In this document: positions 16,797-24,753 of the stretch, piece by piece
Position numbering within the stretch: the stretch's first letter is position 1
How the letters are laid out: every line of letters starts with the position of its first letter
Origin: Nostoc sp. CHAB 5824
Lineage (GTDB): Bacteria > Cyanobacteriota > Cyanobacteriia > Cyanobacteriales > Nostocaceae
Assembly (NCBI RefSeq): GCF_020829665.1
Contig: NZ_JAIVFT010000031.1
Coordinates: 1-49,360, forward strand
Reading direction: 5' to 3'
Length of the DNA stretch: 49,360 nucleotides
Translations under genes and position numbers: made by a program
The notes under the pieces: model-generated
Database searches by the model: none
Seen by the model: the letters and a program-made list of their open reading frames with translations, nothing else
Told to the model about the DNA's origin: nothing

Positions 16797-18146
16797 CTAG
16801 GTGTTGGATGTATTGTTATTTGCATGAAAAAGTGTTAAATCTGCTTTTAAAAAATCAACAAACTGCCGTGCTGTGCGTCCAGAACGACCATTATGGCGAG
16901 TTGCCCATTGTAATGCTTGATATTCCAAATCTTCTTGGGTAATATTAATTTCAGCTTGTGCCGTTAGATGCTGTACAATCTTTAAATAAGTTTTCTGATC
17001 GGCTGGTTCAAAAGTCAAGGTTAAACCAAAGCGATCGCTAAACGAAAGTTTCTCCTGCATCGTATCCCAAGCGTGGATTTCCTCGTTATCCTTGGGCGCA
17101 GGTCTATCTACAAAAAACTCCCGAATCAGGTGGCGACGATTGGAAGTAGCGTAAACAACTACATTTTGAGGCCGCGCGGTTAAATTACCTTCTAAAACTA
17201 CCTTGAGGGCTTTAAAGGCATCATCATCTTCTTCAAAGGAAAGATCATCGACAAAGATGATAAATTTTTGTGACACTCCGCGTAAATGTTCCACAATTTC
17301 TGGTAGGTCTTTTAAATCCGATTTTGACACTTCCAATAAGCGGAGGCTGCGATTACTATATTCATTCAACAAAGATTTCACTAAAGAAGATTTGCCAGAA
17401 CCCCGACTACCGTAAAGTAATACATGCAGTGCCATCTCTCCTGCTAATAAAAACTCTGTATTTTTTAGCAAAGCATCTCTTTGAGACTCGTAACCTACAA
17501 GCGCACTCAGCTTAACTGGGTCAGAATACCGAATACCGATAAACTGCCCAGCTTGCCAGCGTACAGCGCGATATTCTGCAAATAAACCAGAGCCATATTG
17601 CCGATAATAAGCTGCTAACTCTTCTACAGCATCACCCCAATTATCTAACTGTTGTAGATATGTAGCAAATGTCTCTACTCCTACCAATTCTTGCTCTTTA
17701 TACCACACTACTGGTGAAATCGGCATGTGAGCTACGCCTTGTATCCACTCACTCAAAGAAGCGCTGCTACATTCATAGAGACTTTGCAATATTTGTAAAT
17801 CATGTTGAACTGCTGCTACTAAAGCTGGGGGGAAATGCTCAAATTCTCGCACTTGAGCAAGTCTTGTAAAAGGATTCTCACACAAGAGAAGTTGAGTAAT
17901 TAAATAGTCTTCCCAGTTTTGATTTCTAGCAGCCAACGCGTGGAAGTAACTGCCGTAAGCTTGGAGACAACCTCGTGCATCAGCGTCAGTGTAACGTATA
18001 GCTTGCAACAGTTCCAGAAACGCTATCCCCACTTCGCCTTGTAGAACAGACTGGTAAAGTAAAAGTGAGGCTGCTTGGCGCTGGAGATATTGAACCTTTG
18101 TATATGAGGAAGTACTTGCTATTGGCATCGTTTGATTATCCATCAA
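16797..18146 (-). CDS. DUF815 family AAA ATPase
   Basis: The 449-residue protein has a helical N-terminal half and a C-terminal AAA module. Walker A is GSRGSGKS (246-253), Walker B FIIFVDD (295-301), sensor-1/arginine region YATSNRRHLI (332-341), and a lid ending in RSGRTARQFVDFL. This fits DUF815, a widespread bacterial ATPase of unknown role. It is co-oriented with the TerB-C-like and DUF2791 genes, 93 bases upstream of the former, and may share their transcript. DUF815 genes are common in cyanobacteria without those neighbours, so membership in the same system is only a suggestion. Confidence 0.85.
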   Translation of the reverse strand: MMDNQTMPIASTSSYTKVQYLQRQAASLLLYQSVLQGEVGIAFLELLQAIRYTDADARGCLQAYGSYFHALAARNQNWEDYLITQLLLCENPFTRLAQVREFEHFPPALVAAVQHDLQILQSLYECSSASLSEWIQGVAHMPISPVVWYKEQELVGVETFATYLQQLDNWGDAVEELAAYYRQYGSGLFAEYRAVRWQAGQFIGIRYSDPVKLSALVGYESQRDALLKNTEFLLAGEMALHVLLYGSRGSGKSSLVKSLLNEYSNRSLRLLEVSKSDLKDLPEIVEHLRGVSQKFIIFVDDLSFEEDDDAFKALKVVLEGNLTARPQNVVVYATSNRRHLIREFFVDRPAPKDNEEIHAWDTMQEKLSFSDRFGLTLTFEPADQKTYLKIVQHLTAQAEINITQEDLEYQALQWATRHNGRSGRTARQFVDFLKADLTLFHANNNTSNT

Positions 18147-18229
18147 TTAACGTGTGGTATAGCTAAATAGCTATGGTAAATTGTCTGCTGACCTTGGCAG
18201 TAAAGTCAAAATCTACATAGGTTTTAACA

Positions 18230-18550
18230 ATGAATTTAAGTATAATTGCTGCTTTCGCCTACGGCATATTAGCGATCGCTGGTGGCATTATTGGCTACAT
18301 TCAAGCTAGAAGTAGGGTTTCGCTGTTAAGTGGTAGCATTAGCGGTTTATTACTAATACTTGCCGCTTACTTTCAACTCCAAGGACAAACCTGGGGTTCG
18401 ATTTTAGCAGTGTTAGTTACTGCTGTTTTAGTAGTTGTATTTGCAGTTCGGCTGGCTAAAACACGCAAGTTTATGCCGGCGGGATTAATGACGATTTTAG
18501 GTTTGCTGGCATTGGCGGTGATGGTGAATCAAATTGTAGCTTTAAGGTAG
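18230..18550 (+). CDS. TMEM14 family small membrane protein
   Basis: The 106-residue protein is almost all membrane: helices near 5-24, 30-47, 54-73 and 84-103. It has the TMEM14 phrases GGIIGYIQARSRVSLLSG and RLAKTRKFMPAGLMTILG. Plant relatives such as FAX1 export fatty acids from plastids, and human TMEM14C imports porphyrin precursors; the cyanobacterial substrate is unknown. It is divergent from the DUF815 gene, with about 80 bases between the starts. Confidence 0.9.
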   Translation: MNLSIIAAFAYGILAIAGGIIGYIQARSRVSLLSGSISGLLLILAAYFQLQGQTWGSILAVLVTAVLVVVFAVRLAKTRKFMPAGLMTILGLLALAVMVNQIVALR

Positions 18551-18644
18551 CATTAGTTTCTAAGCAGGGGCAGGGGGAAGGGGGAAAGAATTTAGAGAGC
18601 AATCATTTGTATCAGGCATTTCGTGAAATGGTATTAGTACAGTT

Positions 18645-18899
18645 TTGCGTAGAAGCGTAGCGTTTTTAATGCAAGCTGATGCATTAACAATGCAAGCTGA
18701 TGCATTAACAACGCAAGCCGATGCATTAACAATGCAAGCCGCTGCATTAACAACGCAAGCTGATGCATTAACAATGCAAGCCGATGCGTTAACAATGCAA
18801 GCCGATGCATTAACAACGCAAGCTGACGCATTAACAATGCAAGGTATTGCTAAATTTAATTTGCTACGAATTAATGAAATGCTGCTGTACTTAGCGTAA
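18645..18899 (+). CDS. Possible heptad-repeat protein from a 21-bp tandem repeat
   Basis: An open frame of 84 residues (TTG at 18645; the first ATG is 18669) translates the 21-bp repeat as MQADALT repeated about nine times, followed by GIAKFNLLRINEMLLYLA. A seven-residue unit with Ala/Leu at a/d-like spacing would form a coiled coil. In this frame most differences between repeat copies are silent (GCT/GCC, GAT/GAC, GCA/GCG), apart from Met/Thr swaps and one Asp-to-Ala, which favours coding here over the opposite strand. Against it: no clear ribosome binding site, and its end overlaps the fructosamine kinase gene by nine bases. It could be non-coding repeat DNA. Confidence 0.35.
   Translation: MRRSVAFLMQADALTMQADALTTQADALTMQAAALTTQADALTMQADALTMQADALTTQADALTMQGIAKFNLLRINEMLLYLA
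18669..18844 (+). repeat. 21-bp tandem repeat array, about eight copies
   Basis: The unit is GCAAGCTGATGCATTAACAA plus one base, repeated from about 18671 to 18844 with few substitutions. Adjacent units create TGCATT-AAC-AATGCA, a six-base inverted repeat with a three-base loop, so the array could fold into a series of small hairpins. It starts next to a GCGTAGAAGCGTAGCG block. It is not a CRISPR: there are no unique spacers. Confidence 0.9.
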
Positions 18900-19751
18900 A
18901 ATCTGGTCAATCATCCGGTTCGCCTGGGAAGCATAACCGCCCCCAAATAAATTGAAGTGATTCAAAATGTGATACAGGTTATAGAGCATTTTTCTCTGTT
19001 CATAGCCTGCATCTAAAGGAAAGACTTCGTTGTAACCTTTGTAAAACGCTGCGGGGAACCCACCAAACAATTCTGTCATGGCAATGTCAACTTCGCGATC
19101 GCCAAAATAAGTTGCTGGATCAAATATCACGGGTTCTCCTGAGTTAGTACACCCAGCATTTCCGCCCCATAAATCGCCATGTACTAAGGAAGGTTGCACC
19201 TGGTGCGGCAAGAGTTCAGGGATAGCTGCTAGTAATTTTTCTGAAGAGGGAAAATTTCCTCCTCGTCGCCTTGCCAACTGAAATTGATAACCCAGACGAT
19301 GTTTAATATAAAATTCTGTCCAGTCTGCTGTCCAAGTATTGATTTGGGGCGTGGAACCAATAGTATTGTTAATTTTCCAACCAAAACCTTCGCTACTGCT
19401 AGCTTTATGCATCGCCGCCAACTTGCGCCCCATCTCTTCCCACGAATTGCTGTTACCGCTACTAAGTTCTAACCATTCCAGCACGATGTAACTAGAATTC
19501 TCAGCTACACCCCAGCTTAGAGGATTTGGGACACGAATACTAGCTGTTGCTAGCATTTCCTTTAAGCCCAATGCCTCAGCCTCAAACATCGCAACTTGGG
19601 ATGCTTGGTTAATCTTGACGAAGTAGGTTATCTCACCATTGGAAACAGCATAACCTTGGTTGATACACCCGCCACCAACCGATCGCCGTTGCTGACTCTG
19701 GAATTTTTCGCCAGTCACCTGGCTAATTTGAGCATCGATTTGAGTCCACAT
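18891..19751 (-). CDS. Fructosamine kinase family protein
   Basis: The 286-residue protein belongs to the fructosamine/ketosamine-3-kinase family, which phosphorylates sugar adducts on protein amines so that they fall off (protein deglycation). The kinase-like fold shows GGCINQGYAVSNGEITYFVK (nucleotide loop and Lys), the catalytic LVHGDLWGGNAG, and the metal-binding FDPATYFGDREVD. Length is normal. It is cytoplasmic. The gene is followed by the 21-bp repeat and preceded by a G-rich and STRR-containing spacer. No operon partner is evident; the M16 peptidase gene upstream is about 107 bases away on the same strand. Confidence 0.93.
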   Translation of the reverse strand: MWTQIDAQISQVTGEKFQSQQRRSVGGGCINQGYAVSNGEITYFVKINQASQVAMFEAEALGLKEMLATASIRVPNPLSWGVAENSSYIVLEWLELSSGNSNSWEEMGRKLAAMHKASSSEGFGWKINNTIGSTPQINTWTADWTEFYIKHRLGYQFQLARRRGGNFPSSEKLLAAIPELLPHQVQPSLVHGDLWGGNAGCTNSGEPVIFDPATYFGDREVDIAMTELFGGFPAAFYKGYNEVFPLDAGYEQRKMLYNLYHILNHFNLFGGGYASQANRMIDQILR

Positions 19752-19811
19752 GATTAAATTGGGGAGTGGGGATGAGGGAGCAGGGGGAGCAGGGGAAGAA
19801 GAATTATTGAT

Positions 19812-19832
19812 TAATGACCAATGACCAATGCC
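19812..19832. repeat. STRR heptamer array (TAATGAC/CAATGAC)
   Basis: Three consecutive seven-base units, TAATGAC CAATGAC CAATGCC, lie between the fructosamine kinase start and the M16 peptidase stop. This is the short tandem repeat class known from heterocyst-forming cyanobacteria; other arrays here are at 21834 and 28764. Confidence 0.8.
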
Positions 19833-19858
19833 TAATTCCCCATTCCCGATTTATTAAT

Positions 19859-21160
19859 TTACGGCTTGAGGACAACTACACCATAAGCATCTGGGGAAAG
19901 ATACTCTTTGGCTGCTTGCATCAAGTCAGTTGCATCTTGACTCTGAATATGATCTGGGTAGTTAAAAGCGGGTTCTAAATCTCCCACTAAAGATTGATAA
20001 TAACCATACAACCCAGAGCGATCGCTTGGTGTTTCATTGCCAAAAATAAATCTGTTAGCTACTCGCCGCCGCACACGGGCAATTTCTGATTCTGCGATCA
20101 ATTCGGTTTGTACTTTGCGAATGTGTTGAGCGATCGCATCTTCTACTTGTGCTAAATTTTCCACTGCACATTTAGCTGAAATATAAAATGTTCCTTGCAG
20201 CTGATTGCTCATGTTGCTTACAGAAATTGAAGAAACTAATCCCCGTTCTTCTCGTAAATCTCTCACCAGCCTTGATGTTCGTCCGTGTCCCAAAATTCCT
20301 GCTAAAACATCCAGTCCATAGGTGCGATCTAACTGAGTCATTCCTGGAACCCGCCAAACCATCACTAGCCTTGCTTGCTGGAGACTTTCATCTATAAATT
20401 CTTGGCGGACAATTTCTGTAAATGGTGATTCAGTCGGCAGAGACGCGATTAATCCCGTCTGTACTGGGGAGTGGGGAGAGACACGATTAGTCGCGTCTGT
20501 ACTGAGTTTTGTAAATCCTTCAGCAATGATCGCAATTAATTCTTCCACAGGCAAATTGCCCACAGCTACAGCAGTAATTGACTGGGGTTGATACCAACTA
20601 GTATGAAAATCCCGCATCTGCTGGGGTTTCAGTTCGGCAATCACCGATTCTGGCCCCAATACCGTACGGCGATAAGGTAGCCTGGTAAATGCTGTCTCCA
20701 TTGCCCGTCGAAATGTACGCCGCTGGGGATTATCTTCTGAACGCCTAATTTCTTCTAAAACTACTAATCGCTCACGTTCAAAAGCATCATCAGGAATACT
20801 AGCATTTGATACTACATCTATTTGTAGTGGAGCAAGCTCGGCAAAATCTTTGGGGGCAGTGGTTATATAGTAATGAGTATAGTCTTGGCTAGTAGCGGCA
20901 TTGGTAACAGCACCCCGTTCTTCAATTCGACGTTCAAACTCGCCGCTAGCCAGTCGTGCTGTTCCCTTAAAAATCATATGCTCTAAAAAGTGAGCCATGC
21001 CGTTAATGGCATCAGATTCTACTGCTGAACCAACTTTAATCCATACGTTGAGGTTTACAGCTTCAACTGGCATCTGCTCCGCTATGATTGTCAAACCATT
21101 AGGCAACTGATGCAGGGTTGGAGTATTAAGACGAGGAAGTTTCCGTAGGGTTGAAGTCAT
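19859..21160 (-). CDS. M16 family zinc metallopeptidase
   Basis: The 433-residue protein has the inverted zinc motif H57-x-x-E60-H61 in HFLEHMIFKGT and the distal ligand E137 in VVLEEIRRSED, exactly 76 residues on, as in M16B processing-protease-like enzymes. The second half carries the R/Y-type pair region (GLYGYYQSL, about 380-390). There is no signal peptide. Such enzymes degrade peptides in the cytoplasm or, in cyanobacteria, are related to organellar processing peptidases. Residues about 218-239 derive from two copies of an AGACGCGATTAATC-type repeat (20439-20504) and read STDATNRVSPHS and on to GLIASLPT; this stretch looks like an in-frame insertion. Confidence 0.93.
   Translation of the reverse strand: MTSTLRKLPRLNTPTLHQLPNGLTIIAEQMPVEAVNLNVWIKVGSAVESDAINGMAHFLEHMIFKGTARLASGEFERRIEERGAVTNAATSQDYTHYYITTAPKDFAELAPLQIDVVSNASIPDDAFERERLVVLEEIRRSEDNPQRRTFRRAMETAFTRLPYRRTVLGPESVIAELKPQQMRDFHTSWYQPQSITAVAVGNLPVEELIAIIAEGFTKLSTDATNRVSPHSPVQTGLIASLPTESPFTEIVRQEFIDESLQQARLVMVWRVPGMTQLDRTYGLDVLAGILGHGRTSRLVRDLREERGLVSSISVSNMSNQLQGTFYISAKCAVENLAQVEDAIAQHIRKVQTELIAESEIARVRRRVANRFIFGNETPSDRSGLYGYYQSLVGDLEPAFNYPDHIQSQDATDLMQAAKEYLSPDAYGVVVLKP
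20439..20504. repeat. Two 28-nt near-palindromic direct repeats inside the M16 gene
   Basis: Copies at 20439-20466 and 20477-20504 differ at 3 of 28 bases. Each contains an imperfect AGACGCGATTAATCGCGTCT palindrome. They are separated by a G-rich ACTGGGGAGTGGGG-like spacer and lie in frame in the peptidase gene. Confidence 0.85.
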
Positions 21161-21254
21161 TGCTACTTGTGTGCGGAGCTATATTACTCCTTTATCTTAT
21201 CCGTGACTGAAAATCATCTAAAAAAGACCTTTCCCTGGTTTCACTACGCAAAAC

Positions 21255-21284
21255 CTGTCCCTCTCCGACGGGCGAGAGGGACAG
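21255..21284. terminator. Strong hairpin after the conserved hypothetical gene
   Basis: CTGTCCCTCTC (21255-21265) pairs perfectly with GAGAGGGACAG (21274-21284) over an eight-base loop. It lies 40 bases beyond the stop of the minus-strand gene at 21324. On that strand it is followed by GGTTTTGCG, only a weak T-run, so it could be a terminator or a dispersed palindrome. Confidence 0.5.
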
Positions 21285-21323
21285 ACTTGAACTTTAATTC
21301 AAGACAGGGAGAGGTTCGTTCAA

Positions 21324-21746
21324 CTAACGAGAGTAAGGGTTATTGAAGGTTTCCCAAGCAGCAATAGCCGCCTTTTGCAAGCGCCAGCTGAAGTCTACTA
21401 AGTCCTTCATCATTAAGTGCCAGTTTCTCTCGGCCTCGTCCTGAATTATCGCCAAAGAGTCTTCTAAGCGATCGCGTTCCTTCAATTTCCTCCCTTCAAT
21501 CAATTCCCGTGCTTGTCGCACAGCTTTTAAATAGGTTTCACGTGTGAGAGTACCTGCTGACTCCGCTTGGCTGCGTCTTTCTAGCGCCTCAATCAGCGCT
21601 TTGGTTTCGCGCTTGACTTCATCACTTTCGCCAGCCATTTCGGTTTCTACTAATTTGTCGGTTTCAGGACTAATTTCTACAATTATTATGGATTCAGTAG
21701 ATTGAATTACTGGAGTTCCAAAGGATTCGATGTTGTTATAAGTCAT
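21324..21746 (-). CDS. Conserved cyanobacterial hypothetical protein
   Basis: The 140-residue soluble protein has a variable N-terminus (IESFGTPVIQSTESIIIVEI) and then a highly charged helical body from about residue 40 to the end (EVKRETKALIEALERRSQAE, later RLEDSLAIIQDEAERNW). It ends DFSWRLQKAAIAAWETFNNP. No catalytic motif or membrane segment is seen. I believe similar proteins are common in filamentous cyanobacteria but cannot name a function. It lies between htpX and the M16 gene on the same strand, with a hairpin after it, so it is probably its own transcript. Confidence 0.8.
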   Translation of the reverse strand: MTYNNIESFGTPVIQSTESIIIVEISPETDKLVETEMAGESDEVKRETKALIEALERRSQAESAGTLTRETYLKAVRQARELIEGRKLKERDRLEDSLAIIQDEAERNWHLMMKDLVDFSWRLQKAAIAAWETFNNPYSR

Positions 21747-21833
21747 AGTTAAAACATCCTTAATTGCAAAGCTTACTCTCGGATGAAAACTGCGTACTGG
21801 TAGTCATAAGCCATTGTAAATTTCACAAATAAC

Positions 21834-21868
21834 TAATGACCAATGACCAATGACCAATGACCAATGAC
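21834..21868. repeat. STRR heptamer array abutting the htpX stop codon
   Basis: Five seven-base units, one TAATGAC and four CAATGAC, run from 21834 to 21868. The last base is shared with the stop codon of htpX on the minus strand, so the array begins the htpX 3' untranslated region. Confidence 0.9.
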
Positions 21869-22758
21869 TAAACCATTGTTGGTAGTTGTTGCTCTAGTTT
21901 CAGCAATGCTGTAACTCGCGCCTCTGTCGCAGGGTGACTAGAGAACAAGTTACCCAAAAATTGCCCAGAGATAGAATTGATAATTAATAACGGCTCATAA
22001 GCTGGATTGGCATTTAAAGGCATCTGCTTTGCTGAGGCTTCTAATCTTTGCAGTGCTCTGGCTAAGGCGCGGGGATTACCAGTTAATCTAGCAGAACCTG
22101 CATCAGCAGAGAATTCTCGTGTGCGCGAAATTGCTAGCTGAATAATCGTCGCAGCCAATGGCGCGAGCATTACTGTTAATAAAACTCCCAAAGGATTTGC
22201 ACCTCTGTTGTCATCTCGTGAACCACCGCCAAACCATAAGCTGTAACTCACCATTTGCGCTAAGAATGAGATAGCACCAGCAACAGTAGCAGCAACAGCT
22301 TGTGTGAGGGTGTCACGATTAATAATGTGGGTGAGTTCGTGGGCGATAACGCCTTCGAGTTCATCATCGGGCAACATATTCAAAATGCCTTCGGTGACAG
22401 CAACAGCAGCGTGTTCTGGATCGCGTCCTGTAGCGAAGGCGTTAGCACCAAGGCTAGGAACAATGTAAACTCTAGGCATGGGAATGTTAGCGCGTTCCCG
22501 CTTCGGGTTGCCGTAGGCATCGCTCAATTTCTGCACCATCCGATAAAGTCCTGGTGCTTCGCTTGCACTCACAGGCTGGGCTTGGTATACTGCCAGCGCA
22601 ATCTTATCTGATTGATACCACGAAAACAGGTTTGTTACTGCTGCTAAACCTATCCCTATTATCAAGCCACTAGTACCGCCAATTATCCAGTAACTAATTG
22701 CGATCAAAAGACCACTTAGCGCAGCTAGCAAAACAGCCGTTTTCAATTGATTTGTCAT
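21868..22758 (-). CDS. htpX: HtpX-like M48 zinc membrane protease
   Basis: The 296-residue protein has two N-terminal membrane helices (about 8-27 and 30-47), the zinc motif H140-E-L-T-H144 in GVIAHELTHIINRD, two more hydrophobic segments (about 155-172 and 190-208) and the downstream Glu ligand in ISRTREFSADAGSARLTG. HtpX proteases act in membrane protein quality control with FtsH. Residues about 79-91 (SDAYGNPKRERAN) are encoded by a dispersed palindromic repeat (22492-22524) and are an apparent in-frame insertion just before IPMPRVYIVPS. Start ATG 22758 gives the normal N-terminal helix. Confidence 0.92.
   Translation of the reverse strand: MTNQLKTAVLLAALSGLLIAISYWIIGGTSGLIIGIGLAAVTNLFSWYQSDKIALAVYQAQPVSASEAPGLYRMVQKLSDAYGNPKRERANIPMPRVYIVPSLGANAFATGRDPEHAAVAVTEGILNMLPDDELEGVIAHELTHIINRDTLTQAVAATVAGAISFLAQMVSYSLWFGGGSRDDNRGANPLGVLLTVMLAPLAATIIQLAISRTREFSADAGSARLTGNPRALARALQRLEASAKQMPLNANPAYEPLLIINSISGQFLGNLFSSHPATEARVTALLKLEQQLPTMV
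22492..22524. repeat. Dispersed palindromic repeat inside htpX
   Basis: On the minus strand it reads AGCGATGCCTACGGCAACCC then GAAGCGGGAACGC. It shares the GCGATGCCTACGGC head with the 8893/10769 family but has a different second half. It contributes about eleven residues to HtpX in frame. Confidence 0.7.
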
Positions 22759-23076
22759 ATTTTCGCTCTCCTGCTAATGCTGTATAAATTTTATAAAAAA
22801 CAGCATTACTTAAGCCATACCTTGATTGTATCCAGCTAAACTTAGATATATGGTACAAAAAACCTATCAGATAAGTACGGTTTTCCCACTTAACTTTTAT
22901 AAATACTAATTTAGTTCTTTTTGATACTAATATATTAGTAATAAAATTAATACTTATAGATAATAAAAAGACATCTATCTATAGTAGGAAATTGTTTATA
23001 TAAGCAGAAATTACAAATGCAAAAAAGCAATACAAAAGTAAAAATGGTATTGTTAAATTAATTAAATAGTATTTAT
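22759..23076. other. A+T-rich intergenic region ahead of the fluoride riboswitch
   Basis: No gene is supported here. The 318 bases separate divergent htpX and the ClC-F transcription unit and should hold both promoters. A minus-strand frame that runs into the riboswitch is not convincing. Confidence 0.55.
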
Positions 23077-23148
23077 GGCGATGGAGCTCGCCAAAACCGC
23101 CTTTCCAGTACAGATTAAATTCATCACTGAAAGGCTGATGGCTCCTAC
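23077..23148 (+). promoter_or_regulatory. Fluoride riboswitch (crcB motif)
   Basis: The sequence matches the crcB/fluoride aptamer in order. GGCGATGGAGCTCGCC (23077-23092) forms the first hairpin, with GGCGA pairing to TCGCC. The joining segment AAAACCGCC is followed by stem GCCTTTC (23099-23105) with GAAAGGC (23129-23135), and the 3' conserved GGCTGATGGCTCCTAC (23133-23148). The loop GGAGC can pair with GGCTCC (23140-23145), giving the pseudoknot. It stands about 100 bases upstream of a ClC-F gene on the same strand, the classical target. Binding of fluoride would be expected to turn expression on. Confidence 0.93.
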
Positions 23149-23249
23149 TTTCTTCGCTGACTGCGGGAGAGTAGGGCTTGGCTAAATGCATTACCTGACT
23201 CCCCTGTAGAAAGTGTAAGTCTACAGATTGCACCTATTGGAGTCATGGT

Positions 23250-24584
23250 ATGAAACACTTTCGTCAATTTGAACCGTTTATTGCATTACCCCACCTAATT
23301 AAATGGTTGCCTATTTCCCTTGTAGTTGGCATTCTTGCTGGAACGGCTTCTGCGGTTCTTTTAGCATCACTGGAATGGGCGACTGATTGGCGGGAATCGC
23401 ATCGGTGGATTATCGCCTTGCTGCCGCTTGGTGGCTTCTTGAGTGGTTGGATTTATCATCAGTTTGGCCGGACTGTAGAAGCCGGAAATAACCTTTTACT
23501 AGAAGAAATCCATAACCCCAAAAATGTTATTCCCTTTCGGATGGCTCCTCTTGTTTTACTAGGAACAGACCTTACCCATTTATTTGGAGGTTCAGCCGGT
23601 CGTGAAGGTACAGCATTGCAAATGGGTGCTTCTTTGGCAGACCAGCTAACTAAAATATTACATTTTAAAGGAGCCAATCGGCGAATTTTATTAACCGCAG
23701 GGATCAGTGGAGGATTCGCTTCAGTTTTCGGCACTCCCTTAGCTGGAACCGTATTTGGTCTAGAAGTTTTAGCGATTGGTAAAATTCATTATGACGCTCT
23801 TTTCCCTTCTTTAATTGCTGCGATCGTTGGAAATAAAATGACCTTGTTATTGGGTTTACATCATACAGCATACCAACACGCTCAGCTTATACCGACGCTT
23901 ACAATTTGGAGGCTGATATCTGCCATTATCGCAGGTGCAATTTTTGGAATGGTAGCTAGATTTTTTGCTCAATTAACTCACAAAATTAATCACTTATTTA
24001 AAGCAAAGATATCTTATCCTCCAATGCGTCCTTTAATAGGCGGTGCGATAATAGCAGCAATTGTTGGATTGAGTGGTACAACCAAGTATATTGGCCTTGG
24101 TATTCCAACCATCGTTAATTCTTTCTATACTCAGCTACCTCCTTGGGATTTTGCTGCCAAATTGGGTATGACTGCTTTAACTCTAGGAGCAGGTTTTAAG
24201 GGCGGGGAAGTAACCCCTTTGTTTTTTATTGGTGCAACTTTAGGTAATGCTTTGTCGTTGCTTTTAGCATTACCTGCACCACTGCTAGCAGGAATGGGAT
24301 TTGTGGGTGTATTTGCAGGTGCAGCAAATACACCTATAGCATCCACCTTAATGGGAATTGAATTATTTGGTCTAGAATCGGGGGTATTTATTGCGATTGG
24401 TTGTGTAGTTAGCTACTTATTTTCAGGCCATTCTGGAATTTACTCTGCACAACGTATTGGGTTGAGTAAATACTCTACTGTATATTTAGAAGAAGGGATG
24501 ACTTTGGCTAATTATGGACGAGAAAAAGTTGAGCCAAAAATTGGTTTACCTGATGATGGCGAAGAAGGAGGAAATAATTCTTAG
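23250..24584 (+). CDS. ClC-F type fluoride/proton antiporter
   Basis: The 444-residue membrane protein has the ClC fold, about ten hydrophobic helices. It carries VEAGNNLLLEEIHNPK (about 76-90) in place of the chloride-type GSGIP and GREGTALQMGASLADQ near 117-132, plus GFKGGEVTPLFFIGA (about 313-327). The Asn-containing loop and GREGT form mark the ClC-F branch, which exports fluoride in exchange for protons. No CBS domains follow. The fluoride riboswitch directly upstream makes the assignment much firmer than the sequence alone. ATG 23250 is chosen over ATG 23244, which is out of frame. Confidence 0.92.
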   Translation: MKHFRQFEPFIALPHLIKWLPISLVVGILAGTASAVLLASLEWATDWRESHRWIIALLPLGGFLSGWIYHQFGRTVEAGNNLLLEEIHNPKNVIPFRMAPLVLLGTDLTHLFGGSAGREGTALQMGASLADQLTKILHFKGANRRILLTAGISGGFASVFGTPLAGTVFGLEVLAIGKIHYDALFPSLIAAIVGNKMTLLLGLHHTAYQHAQLIPTLTIWRLISAIIAGAIFGMVARFFAQLTHKINHLFKAKISYPPMRPLIGGAIIAAIVGLSGTTKYIGLGIPTIVNSFYTQLPPWDFAAKLGMTALTLGAGFKGGEVTPLFFIGATLGNALSLLLALPAPLLAGMGFVGVFAGAANTPIASTLMGIELFGLESGVFIAIGCVVSYLFSGHSGIYSAQRIGLSKYSTVYLEEGMTLANYGREKVEPKIGLPDDGEEGGNNS

Positions 24585-24753
24585 GAATAATTTCTGGATG
24601 CAATTAATGGATACTTTGGAAAGTGTGTAATTTACCGCATTAGGCATCGCATAGTTAGAGTAGTTATGTTTTATGCGCTATAAACGCTATGCTTAACTTA
24701 TATATTTATTTGCGCTCATTTCACAAATATGCTGCTTAGGATAAAAAGTTACT

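Noticed and set aside
18669..18844. CRISPR array
   Set aside because: The 21-bp units are contiguous without unique spacers. The 81-nt repeat at 943-1990 was rejected for the same reason.
18560..18910. 116-residue minus-strand frame over the 21-bp array (VNASAC repeats)
   Set aside because: Repeat copies differ by replacement changes in this frame but mostly silently in the plus frame; no start signal is evident.
22979..23233. 84-residue minus-strand frame upstream of the ClC-F gene
   Set aside because: It overlaps the fluoride riboswitch on the other strand, which explains the conserved sequence; no family resemblance or ribosome site.
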